Under the pieces are notes generated by a model, which was given only the letters and a program-made list of their open reading frames with translations, made no database searches and was not told the origin of the DNA. Positions 26,697 through 34,337 of a stretch of DNA of 64,000 nucleotides are shown in pieces. Location: contig NZ_CAJNAT010000017.1 in the NCBI RefSeq assembly GCF_905220705.1, forward strand, positions 1-64,000, given 5' to 3'. The translations under genes were made by a program, and so were the position numbers. Position 1 is the stretch's first letter. Each line of letters opens with the position of its first letter. This DNA is from Paraburkholderia domus (lineage in GTDB: Bacteria; Pseudomonadota; Gammaproteobacteria; Burkholderiales; Burkholderiaceae).

Positions 26697-27500
26697 TCAG
26701 AGATTTCTGATCGAAACAGTGAATCGTTCTTGGCTCATGGCAACCCCGGCGTATTTGTTCGCATATCTGACGGCATCCGATTCAAAAAGATCGAGCGTTG
26801 CTCGCGAGGCATTCAGGTCAATAAATCCTCCGAGTCCCACAGTGTAAGTACGGCCCGTCCTATGTAGTCCGGTCAGAGCGAGACTTTGCATATTTCCTGG
26901 GGGTGTCGGGTCGATGATGCCCTGAATCTGGCACTCTTGACCCGGACACTGCATCACTGATCCGATACAGTTACCGTCCGCTCCATATGTAAAATCGATT
27001 TGCCTGTAGCCTGAATTCGGCTCGATATTGGTCAACGTCACGACAGCACGCTTTGCGGTCCGCCCACCGCGCGGAGTGTCGCATTGGCTCGCTGGGAGCA
27101 CTCCCCCGCTAGGCGCCCTTCGGAAAGTGAGTGACTCGGTGTAGACCCCGGGACGTTCGACCTGAACCGCCTCGAACGGTGTGGAGGCGACCATGCCGTG
27201 CAAGAACTGAATGACTGGCTGCAGGTCCGGGGTATCGAGAAACAGAACACCATTCATGACGCTTACCCAAGTCCAACTTGGATCGACATTGGTGCTGTTA
27301 GTCGGCCTCCAGAAGACCGAAATCGCAACCGGCTGATTTGAAAGTTCGACGTCGGGTGACCATCCATTCACAATGTATACACCCGACGCTCCGGTTTCGG
27401 ACGTGTAGATGCCTTGCAGAGCACCTCTTGGGCTCTGGGACTGGATATCGAGAATGGATCCGTACTCGTTTCGCCATCTTCCGATCAGATTGGTATTCAT
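26697..27500 (-). CDS. avidin-like protein with extra C-terminal domain
   Basis: 267 aa. Residues of about 4-100 read as an avidin/streptavidin domain: LIGRWRNEYGSILDI matches the G.W.NE.GS.L.I first strand, then GALQGIYTSETG, YIVNGW, VAISVFWRP and SWTWVS. Counterparts of the streptavidin biotin ligands Asn23, Ser27, Tyr43 and Ser45 are present (N11, S15, Y32, S34), as are two of the tryptophans (W64, W78). The QW.L tryptophan strand is not conserved. There is no signal peptide. Residues of about 125-267 form a second beta-rich region with three or four cysteines that I do not recognise. Biotin binding is plausible but unproven. Confidence 0.7.
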   Translation of the reverse strand: MNTNLIGRWRNEYGSILDIQSQSPRGALQGIYTSETGASGVYIVNGWSPDVELSNQPVAISVFWRPTNSTNVDPSWTWVSVMNGVLFLDTPDLQPVIQFLHGMVASTPFEAVQVERPGVYTESLTFRRAPSGGVLPASQCDTPRGGRTAKRAVVTLTNIEPNSGYRQIDFTYGADGNCIGSVMQCPGQECQIQGIIDPTPPGNMQSLALTGLHRTGRTYTVGLGGFIDLNASRATLDLFESDAVRYANKYAGVAMSQERFTVSIRNL

Positions 27501-27963
27501 GGAGCTTACTCACCGATTGCTGGAGCGACTCTGTGCGATCGCGCAGGACTCACCAAATTCGCGAAAAATAGTGGACACCATCACGTAGATCGCCGGTCTG
27601 CTTTAATACCAGACCCAGTCACCGAATTGATAATTCAGCCGCGCTTCCATTGGATCGCTACATGTTAGATTTGGAGCGGATGCCACAAAGCGCTTCTCCT
27701 CAATGCAGTATTTTCTTTTTTCGCGCCTTTTTTGACTGATACGGAATTGTCGACCTGAAAGTGCCCCCACGTCGGAAGGTAGCAACTTCCGGCAGCCTGA
27801 ACAACCAGATGAAAGGGTAGGAATATCGGGGCTAGGTTACTCGGCCTACCCGAACGGGTAGCTTTACAGGTATAAACCCCATCCACCTCGGTGGATTTTT
27901 CTTCCGGCTTCCTAAGCGGGAGAACCTGACTAACGGCGCGTGTCAAGGTACTTGTCGACTCAG
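27501..27963. other. non-coding stretch with palindrome and terminator
   Basis: 463 bp. Contains the CTACCCG-AA-CGGGTAG palindrome at 27846-27861 and the terminator at 27881-27903. A 100-codon minus-strand frame here is not convincing. Confidence 0.4.
27881..27903 (+). terminator. Rho-independent terminator, plus strand
   Basis: ATCCAC-CTCG-GTGGAT hairpin followed by TTTTTCTT. No plus-strand protein gene ends just before it, so it may terminate a small RNA or be left over from a deleted gene. A separate palindrome CTACCCG-AA-CGGGTAG lies 20 bp upstream. Confidence 0.65.
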
Positions 27964-28140
27964 TCATGCAGCCAAAGGCTGTTTAAGTGTGGCGTACGAG
28001 GCCATAGTGACGACTGACTCGCGCTCCGGATTGAGGGTGACCTTACCGATTGGCGTCCAGCCCCGCGTGCACGGTGACCAGCGTGCCGGGTTGCGTTCCC
28101 GCGCCTGGACATACACCTCGTGACGAGCCGCGAGGAAATA
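27964..28140 (-). pseudogene. C-terminal fragment of an IS transposase
   Basis: The frame reads AARHEVYVQARERNPARWS, then RGWTPIGKVTLNPERESVV, and ends in KQPLAA. The R..VY..AR.RNPARWS...R.W.P...VTLNPE pattern is that of the C-terminus of one type of IS3-family OrfB. Nothing of the catalytic core is present. Upstream the frame runs into sequence that, on the other strand, encodes a permease fragment, so the element is truncated at about 28140. Confidence 0.5.
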
Positions 28141-28335
28141 ATCGACAATAGTCGTAACTATTGGCAAACGCTCCTGGTCGGTCAATATCCGCAGGGACCT
28201 CTCGGCGGCCTCGCGCTGACGATTTTGATGGCCGTGGTACGCGTTGCGGTGCCCTTGCCGCTCGCACTTGTGCTAGCGCTTTGCCGTACCAGCACATACC
28301 GCGTTTTGCGCTGGTCGGCTTTACGAGGAGGCTAT
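28120..28335 (+). pseudogene. N-terminal fragment of an amino acid ABC transporter permease
   Basis: From a GTG, the frame gives NYWQTLLVGQYPQGPLGGLA, then LTILMAVVRVAVPLPLALVL, then RTSTYRVLRWSA, which matches the first membrane segment of GltK/ArtM-type permeases. The similarity ends near 28335, and the frame closes at 28410 without further membrane helices. It is therefore a truncated remnant. It overlaps the transposase fragment head-on, marking a rearrangement joint. Confidence 0.5.
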
Positions 28336-28440
28336 GCCTCGCCAACGGTGGCCCACCGTCTAACCTCACATGACGATGCGGCACCGTCTCGCGGCCTCAC
28401 TTTCAGTTGAACGGGACCTGTCGGACGTCGGGACCAGATC

Positions 28441-29598
28441 TTACGCAGCTCCGGTCCGCCGCTCCAGTTCCGTTGTCGTGCGTTCCAGTTCCTTCACGAT
28501 CATCGCCTCATCGGGCAACACCGTTTGGTATTCCGCCGCGAGAATCTTGTTCGGCAGGTTGTCCAGCGCGTAGTGTGCTTCGGCCGCACCTTTTTCGGCG
28601 CAAAGGATCAGACCGACAGGTGGATTCTCCCCAGGCTTCATCCAGTGCTCGCGCGCGTAGTTCAGATAGAGATGCATCTGCCCGGCGTCCGCATAGCTGA
28701 AGCGGCCGACCTTGAGATCGATGATGACCAGGCATCTCAACCGTCGATGGAAAAACACCAGATCGACCCTGAACCACGTGTCGTCAATTCTCAGGCGGCG
28801 CTGCCGGCCGACGAAAGCAAAGTCGTCACCGAGCTCCAGCAGGAAATCCGCCAGATGCTGGATCAGGGCTTCCTCAAGGTCCGACTCCGAGTACTCGTCC
28901 TTGATGTCGAGAAACTCGAGGACGAACGGATCGCGAATCGCCTCCTCTGGCGTGAGGAGATCACCCGGCTGGACATCTGCGGCTTTTCTGAGCAGGGCCG
29001 CCTTGTTGCGCGACAGCGCCAGCCGCTCGTAAAGCTGGCTACTGATCTGGCGGTCGAGCTGGCGCACCGACCAGCCTTCGCGCAACGCCTCTGTTTCGTA
29101 GAAAGCGCGGGCGGCCGCCGTCTTCACAGAAAGCAGGCGCACATAGGCGGACCACGGCAGCGTAAAACGGGTGACTAGCGCCATGTAATCGGGCGCCGTT
29201 GCCGTGGCGTCGACAACGTCTTTCGCCGGCAGCGATTTTCCAGACGGCGTCTGGACATTTCCGGCAACTGCCGATTTTCCAGACACTGTCTGGAAAATCT
29301 CCGCCGCCGGCCAGGCCAAATAAAAGGCGCGCATGCTGGCCAGATTGGCCTTGCCGAATCCGCGTCCGAAACGGCGCGTCAGGTCGTCCGCGAGCCGGGC
29401 GATCAGCGCCTGTCCGTAACCGGCGCGCGCATGCCCGCCCTGCTCACTGGCGACGATCCGCCGCCCGATCTCCCAGTAGGCGGCGGTCATCACGGCATTG
29501 ACGTTGCGTGCCGCCGTGCGTCGCGCCGACTCGACGACACTGACGACTTCCTTGTGCAGCCCGGCGTAGTCGCTGGGCGCGATCGCCACCTTCGTCAT
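28441..29598 (-). CDS. DUF1016 / YhcG-like PD-(D/E)XK nuclease family protein
   Basis: 385 aa. The N-terminal DUF1016 domain (AAYWEIGRRIVASEQGGHARAGYG) is followed by FTLPWSAYVRLLSVK and GWSVRQLDRQISSQLYERLALS. The C-terminal nuclease domain has the core RVDLVFFHRRLRCLVIIDLK, with Asp in RVDLVFF and the D-L-K of IIDLK. Members are found in restriction and defence islands and elsewhere; the biochemical role is not well settled. Between the two domains sits a short repeat, QTVSGKS...QTPSGKS, encoded by a 39-bp DNA repeat with internal palindromes. Its start overlaps the stop of the HU gene by four bases, so the two are translationally coupled. Confidence 0.88.
   Translation of the reverse strand: MTKVAIAPSDYAGLHKEVVSVVESARRTAARNVNAVMTAAYWEIGRRIVASEQGGHARAGYGQALIARLADDLTRRFGRGFGKANLASMRAFYLAWPAAEIFQTVSGKSAVAGNVQTPSGKSLPAKDVVDATATAPDYMALVTRFTLPWSAYVRLLSVKTAAARAFYETEALREGWSVRQLDRQISSQLYERLALSRNKAALLRKAADVQPGDLLTPEEAIRDPFVLEFLDIKDEYSESDLEEALIQHLADFLLELGDDFAFVGRQRRLRIDDTWFRVDLVFFHRRLRCLVIIDLKVGRFSYADAGQMHLYLNYAREHWMKPGENPPVGLILCAEKGAAEAHYALDNLPNKILAAEYQTVLPDEAMIVKELERTTTELERRTGAA
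29234..29299 (-). repeat. 39-bp tandem repeat with palindromes inside the DUF1016 gene
   Basis: GATTTTCCAGAC occurs at 29234 and again at 29273. Each copy is followed by a three-base centre and a complementary GTCTGGA arm; the second is a perfect 12-bp inverted repeat to 29299. The period of 39 bp keeps the frame (13 residues per unit). Confidence 0.75.
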
Positions 29599-29873
29599 GC
29601 CGCGTTGACGGCATCCTTGAACGCCTTGCCCGCCGTGAACTTGACGGTCTTCGCCGCGGGGATCTGGATTTCGGCGCCGGTCGCCGGATTGTGGCCGACC
29701 CGTGCGGCGCGCGCACCCGTGGAAAACGAGCCGAAGCCGATCAGTTGGACGGTATCGCCCTTCGTCACCGCGCCGGTGATCGCAGCGATCACTGCGTCGA
29801 TCATCTCGCCGGTCGCGGCCTTGCTTTCATCTGTTACCGCCGCGACCGCATCCACCAATTCCTGCTTGTTCAT
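29595..29873 (-). CDS. HU-family DNA-binding protein
   Basis: 92 aa, starting MNKQELVDAVA. The HU fold is complete: helical base, then GDTVQLIGFGSFSTGARAARVGHNPATG with the beta-arm, and a final KTVKFTAGKAFKDAV. It binds and bends DNA as a dimer. A very similar HU is normally encoded elsewhere in such genomes, so this is probably a paralogue. It is upstream of and overlaps the DUF1016 nuclease gene by four bases, an arrangement suggesting joint expression. Confidence 0.95.
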   Translation of the reverse strand: MNKQELVDAVAAVTDESKAATGEMIDAVIAAITGAVTKGDTVQLIGFGSFSTGARAARVGHNPATGAEIQIPAAKTVKFTAGKAFKDAVNAA

Positions 29874-30172
29874 TGTTGATTCCTCGTTGTGGTTGGGATG
29901 TCGCCACCCTACCCGATCGGCCTGCCTTCACGCAATCACTACCAGCGGGCTGGTCCGATTCTGCAGCGACCGAATCAACTCAAGGTGCATTGACTTCGCC
30001 ACGCGCCGTCAGGCTGGGTCGGAAGCGCCCGAGCAGCGGTGGTCTCAAGATTCGGAGTTTTTCGTACGTTTGGCGTCCCAGATCGGGGGTTTCGAATGCC
30101 GCCGAGTGACCCGAAGCGGCAGCCCGCCGGGATAATATAGGCTGTCGGTGCACGTGCTTGGGGCTAGAAATC
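29874..30172. other. divergent promoter region
   Basis: 299 bp between the HU gene (minus) and the 30173 gene (plus). GATAATATAG at 30131-30140 is a possible -10 region for the plus-strand gene. Nothing else recognised. Confidence 0.35.
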
Positions 30173-30751
30173 ATGGTTGAACTTGACTGGTACGAGAAAC
30201 TTCGACACGAGTATCGGCCGGAACGCATCCGGTTGCTGCTTGTTGGCGAGTCGGCCCCAGATTCTCGCGGCGGTGATCGCCGGTTTTTCTATTCGGTGAC
30301 ACTCAGCCAGCACGACAACCTCTACCGCGGCGTCTCCTCGGCTCTGTACGGGCTTGATGTCGAGTTCGACGTAAGTCAAAAGAAGGGCAATCTGCAGCGC
30401 ATCAAGGATGATGGCGTTTGGTTGATCGACGCAGTCGAGACTCCGGTCAACTCGCAAACCAAGAGCGCGCGACGCAAGGTCATTCGCGCGGCGATACCGA
30501 ACCTAATAAAGCGGTGCAGAGAGCTTGATCCGAGTGTCGGCGTCTTGATCTGCCATACAGTCGTGTTTGAAGAAGCTGCCCGGCAACTGCGCGAAGCGGG
30601 CGTAGCCGTACTACACGACGATGCCTTGCCTTTCCCATTGGGGAACTGCGGAGCCCGCTTCGTCGATGGCGTCCGACTAGCGCTGTCGCGCGCCGAGTGG
30701 AAACGTGGCGGTCGTTCGCACCTGAACCGGACGACACCTTGCGGCAAGTGA
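30173..30751 (+). CDS. hypothetical protein, possibly uracil-DNA-glycosylase-like fold
   Basis: 192 aa from the ATG at 30173; a TTG at 30158 is in frame. The start RIRLLLVGESAPDSRGGDRRFFYS followed by DNLYRG.SSALYG and DGVWLIDAVETPVN recalls proteins of the uracil-DNA glycosylase superfamily that carry a GES/P motif, but catalytic residues cannot be placed with confidence. The C-terminal half has SVGVLICHTVVFEEAARQLREAGVAVLHDDALPFPL. No signal peptide. Isolated gene; RBS weak, with a possible -10 close by. Confidence 0.6.
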   Translation: MVELDWYEKLRHEYRPERIRLLLVGESAPDSRGGDRRFFYSVTLSQHDNLYRGVSSALYGLDVEFDVSQKKGNLQRIKDDGVWLIDAVETPVNSQTKSARRKVIRAAIPNLIKRCRELDPSVGVLICHTVVFEEAARQLREAGVAVLHDDALPFPLGNCGARFVDGVRLALSRAEWKRGGRSHLNRTTPCGK

Positions 30752-31021
30752 CCGCTCCTGGACACTGCGATCGATACCGATGTGTTATCAGGTTGAGGCA
30801 CACCTCAACTGGGCGTCAGGACCACCGACGACAGCGGACAATTCCCGAACATTGGACACGAATTCTGCGAGGCTAGCGGTCGCGGAGATGGCCATGACGT
30901 TTGCTCCATTGATCGATTCATGAGGTTTCGAACTGTCGGTTTAGGTCACCAGCCAAGCCAGCACGGCCGATGCGTTCCCGATCGGCACCATGGTCTCGTC
31001 CGGGCGTGACGGGATCGAGAG

Positions 31022-31219
31022 TCAGTTGTAACCGAGGATTGCCGCGGAAGAGACATCTGCGCGGTCACTGACGCTGCTGACCAACGATGACATTGGAGCC
31101 TGGAGCAGAGCCGCATACTGCGACTTCTGATCGGCCTTGTTCCGCTCCAGATGCGCGTTGAATTCCATTGCCGCGTCGGACAATGTGAACGCCGCTACGT
31201 TGACTTGACGGGATAGCAT
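31022..31219 (-). CDS. small hypothetical protein, 65 aa
   Basis: MLSRQVNVAAFTLSDAAMEF, then HLERNKADQKSQYAALLQAP, ending SSAAILGYN. AAGGTAG precedes the ATG. Mostly helical with no membrane segment. No family recognised. It lies next to the broken end of hutI in a region of likely deletion. Confidence 0.45.
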   Translation of the reverse strand: MLSRQVNVAAFTLSDAAMEFNAHLERNKADQKSQYAALLQAPMSSLVSSVSDRADVSSAAILGYN

Positions 31220-31366
31220 TTGCTCTACCTTTTTGTTACAGTTGCTTGACTACGAAGCCTGCTCACGGAGCTGTCTATAAGCGATTCAGTGACGCGGACC
31301 GCTCAATCACTTTTTGTGCCGTGCACCGCCTCGATGGCACCGTTCACCAGAAGTTCGAGTAGCGGC

Positions 31367-32011
31367 TCAACTCTCGCTGCGCGAGTTTCGTCGTACGCGT
31401 AGGGCCTCTTCGTCCACGAGCGCAGGCAGCATGCGATCGCAAACTTCGGCGATGTATGCATCGGTGCGGCCAGAAAACTCGGCCGGCAATGCGTGTGCTC
31501 CAAGGAAGGTCGTGTACACCTTCACCGGATACCGCTCGCCCAGCTGACGCGCAACCCGCAGCATCTTGCGCTCGGATTCGAGCTCGAGCCCACATCCGGA
31601 CTTTATTTCGACTGCCGTGACGCCTTCCGCGAGCAGCGCTTCGAGACGCGCAGCGGATTGCGCGAATAGCGCGTCTTCGTTAGCTTCGCGTTTCGCCCGC
31701 ATGGTCGAGACGATGCCACCGCCGCGCCACGCAATCTCTTCATAGCCCACGCCTTCGAGACGCCCGGCAAACTCATCTGCACGCTGTCCGCTATAGACGA
31801 GATGTGTTTGGCAATCGATCAGTCCGGGCGTGACCCACGCCCCCTGAATGTCTTCGCGATACCAGTCGGCGTATTGCCCCGGAAGGTGGGTCATCGCGCC
31901 GAGCCAGTCAATCGTGCCATCGTCCTGCACAGCGATCGCTGCGTCGGCGATCGTCTCGCCAAGGTCGCCATGCGGGCACAGACTCAGGTTACGCCAGACG
32001 GTTGGCTTCAT
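31367..32011 (-). pseudogene. hutI: truncated imidazolonepropionase (hutI remnant)
   Basis: 214 codons against about 400 for intact HutI. The N-terminal half is clear: TPGLIDCQTHLVYSG, WRGGGIVSTM, VTAVEIKSGCGLELE, TTFLGAHALP. Similarity stops at about CDRMLPAL (near 31411), after which the frame runs out in unrelated sequence. In addition, the family metal motif HxH (DCHTHLV) reads CQTHLV, so one zinc ligand is lost. The start overlaps hutD (ATGA), showing it was part of the operon. The step from imidazolonepropionate to formiminoglutamate must be encoded elsewhere or be lacking. Confidence 0.88.
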
Positions 32012-32646
32012 GATTGAACGGCGACTTCGTCAGCCGAAAGCTTGTGGATGCGGACGGCGAGCACTGCCGCGCCCTCGCCTCGCAGCCTGCATGAGACACC
32101 GCGCGGCGAGTCGACACGCAATGTGTCGAGCGCGTTGAGTCTGTGCGTCACGCCCACGCCGAGTTCAATGTCGACAGGGCCGTGCGCGCAGAACAGCAGG
32201 AGTGTGTCGGCATCCTGGACGTCGAATGCGCCGCTGCGCCAGACCGTGAGATCAGCGCGCGCGGATGAGCGGCGCACCATCAGGTTGAAGTCGCGCGTCG
32301 GGCCGTCGACGGGATGCGCAACAATAGCCGTCTCGCCTTCGAAGCGCGCGATATCGAGCGGCTCGCGGAGAGTGTGCACGACCGCATGAGGGCCCCCCGC
32401 TTCGACAAGCAGCATTCGCGCGCCCGACAGCAACACGAGCGTCCGGTCGATGCCCGCGAAGCGCGAGAACGGACCGGCTTGCGCGACATCCGCAACGCTC
32501 ACGCGCCACGCGAACACATCGAGCGTCGCGCCCGCGGGAAACGCCGCCACCTCACGCGTGACGCCGCCGCCGTTCTTCCACGGCGCCGCCACGAGATCCG
32601 CGCCGCGAATCAGCGACACGCTTGCCATCGATGGCGTCGCGCTCAC
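32008..32646 (-). CDS. hutD: HutD family protein
   Basis: 212 aa from a GTG at 32646 that overlaps the hutU stop as GTGA; an ATG at 32628 is the alternative. The cupin-like HutD fold is recognisable: APWKNGGGVTREVAAFP, FAWRVSVADVAQAGPFSRFAGIDRTLVLLSG, and DFNLMVRR. HutD is proposed to limit or tune histidine utilisation by binding a pathway intermediate; that is known from Pseudomonas and not shown here. Tightly coupled to hutU before it and hutI' after it. Confidence 0.9.
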   Translation of the reverse strand: MSATPSMASVSLIRGADLVAAPWKNGGGVTREVAAFPAGATLDVFAWRVSVADVAQAGPFSRFAGIDRTLVLLSGARMLLVEAGGPHAVVHTLREPLDIARFEGETAIVAHPVDGPTRDFNLMVRRSSARADLTVWRSGAFDVQDADTLLLFCAHGPVDIELGVGVTHRLNALDTLRVDSPRGVSCRLRGEGAAVLAVRIHKLSADEVAVQS

Positions 32647-34337
32647 GACCAACGGCCCAGCATCGGCAGGTTGAGGCCGGCCTCGCGCGCCGTTTCCTGC
32701 GCGAGTTCATAGCCCGCATCTGCGTGACGCATCACACCCGTCGCCGGATCGTTGAACAGCACGCGGCCGAGGCGCTCCTTTGCAGCATCGGTACCGTCAG
32801 CGACGATCACGACGCCCGAGTGCTGGCTGAAGCCCATGCCGACCCCGCCGCCATGATGCAGCGAGACCCACGACGCGCCGCCTGCGGTGTTCAGCAGCGC
32901 GTTGAGCAGCGGCCAGTCGCTGACTGCGTCCGAGCCGTCTTTCATCGATTCGGTTTCGCGATTCGGGCTTGCCACCGAACCGGTATCGAGGTGGTCGCGG
33001 CCGATCACGATCGGCGCCTTCAACTCGCCATTCCTGACCATTTCGTTGAACGCCTGACCCAGACGGTAACGATCCTTCACGCCAACCCAGCAGATCCGCG
33101 CCGGCAGGCCCTGGAACGCAATACGTTCGCGCGCCATGTCGAGCCAGTTGTGCAGATGCGGATCATCGGGGATCAGTTCCTTGACCTTCGCATCGGTCTT
33201 GTAGATGTCTTCCGGATCGCCCGACAGCGCGACCCAGCGGAACGGGCCCTTGCCTTCGCAGAACAGCGGGCGGATATACGCCGGCACGAAGCCCGGGAAA
33301 TCGAACGCGTTTTCAACGCCCATTTCCAAAGCCATCTGACGAATGTTGTTGCCGTAGTCGAGAGTCGCCGCGCCGCGTTCCTGCAGCGTCAGCATCGCCC
33401 GCACCTGCCTTGCCATCGACTGCTTGGCCGGCGTGACAATCGAGTCCGGGGCGGTCTTCATACGCTCGCGCCAGTCTTCGACATTCCAGCCTTGCGGCAG
33501 GTAGCCGTGAATCGGATCGTGCGCGCTGGTCTGGTCGGTCACGCAATCCGGCGTGATGCCACGCGTCACGCATTCAGCGAACACATCCGCTGCATTGCCC
33601 AGCAGGCCGATCGACACCGGCTTGCCTGTTTTCTTCGCTTCTTCAAGCATGGCGAGCGCTTCGTCGAGCGTCGCCGCTTTCTTGTCGACGTAACGCGTCT
33701 TCAGGCGGAAATCGATACGCGTCTCATCACATTCGACCGCGATCATCGAGAAGCCGGCCATCGTCGCGGCCAACGGTTGCGCGCCACCCATGCCCCCCAA
33801 GCCGCCCGTCAGAATCCAGCGGCCCGAAGGATCGCCGTTGAAATGCTGGTTTGCCACCGAGAAGAACGTCTCGTAGGTGTCCTGCACGATACCCTGGCTG
33901 CCGATGTAGATCCAGCTGCCCGCAGTCATCTGCCCGTACATCATCAGGCCCTTGCGATCGAGTTCGTGGAAGTGTTCCCACGTCGCCCAATGCGGCACCA
34001 GATTCGAATTCGCCAGCAGCACGCGCGGTGCGTCCGCATGCGTCCTGAACACGCCGACCGGCTTACCCGATTGAATCAGCAGCGTCTCGTTCTCTTCGAG
34101 GTCTTTCAGCGACGTGAGAATCTGATCGAAGCAATCCCAGTTACGCGCCGCACGGCCGATTCCGCCATACACGACCAGCGCATGCGGATGCTCGGCGACT
34201 TCCGGGTCCAGATTATTCTGGATCATCCGGTACGCGGCTTCCGCGATCCAGGTCTCGCAGGTCTTTTTCGCGCCGCGCGGTGCGCGGATCGTGCGGGTCG
34301 GGTCCAGACGCGGATCAACGTGTTCGGGACTGTTCAC
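32643..34337 (-). CDS. hutU: urocanate hydratase
   Basis: 564 aa, full length for urocanase. The GTG start overlaps the hutH stop by four bases. NAD-binding GGLGGMGGAQPLAAT is near residue 180, and the family active-site block with the conserved cysteine is ARICWVGVKDRYRLG near residue 410. It converts urocanate to 4-imidazolone-5-propionate with tightly bound NAD in the cytoplasm. It is the second enzyme of the Hut pathway and is coupled to hutH and hutD, all in one minus-strand operon. No truncation or odd residue seen. Confidence 0.97.
   Translation of the reverse strand: MNSPEHVDPRLDPTRTIRAPRGAKKTCETWIAEAAYRMIQNNLDPEVAEHPHALVVYGGIGRAARNWDCFDQILTSLKDLEENETLLIQSGKPVGVFRTHADAPRVLLANSNLVPHWATWEHFHELDRKGLMMYGQMTAGSWIYIGSQGIVQDTYETFFSVANQHFNGDPSGRWILTGGLGGMGGAQPLAATMAGFSMIAVECDETRIDFRLKTRYVDKKAATLDEALAMLEEAKKTGKPVSIGLLGNAADVFAECVTRGITPDCVTDQTSAHDPIHGYLPQGWNVEDWRERMKTAPDSIVTPAKQSMARQVRAMLTLQERGAATLDYGNNIRQMALEMGVENAFDFPGFVPAYIRPLFCEGKGPFRWVALSGDPEDIYKTDAKVKELIPDDPHLHNWLDMARERIAFQGLPARICWVGVKDRYRLGQAFNEMVRNGELKAPIVIGRDHLDTGSVASPNRETESMKDGSDAVSDWPLLNALLNTAGGASWVSLHHGGGVGMGFSQHSGVVIVADGTDAAKERLGRVLFNDPATGVMRHADAGYELAQETAREAGLNLPMLGRWS

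Noticed and set aside
30752..31021. Possible IS ends or a gene in this gap
   Set aside because: No transposase, inverted repeats or supported frame could be found.
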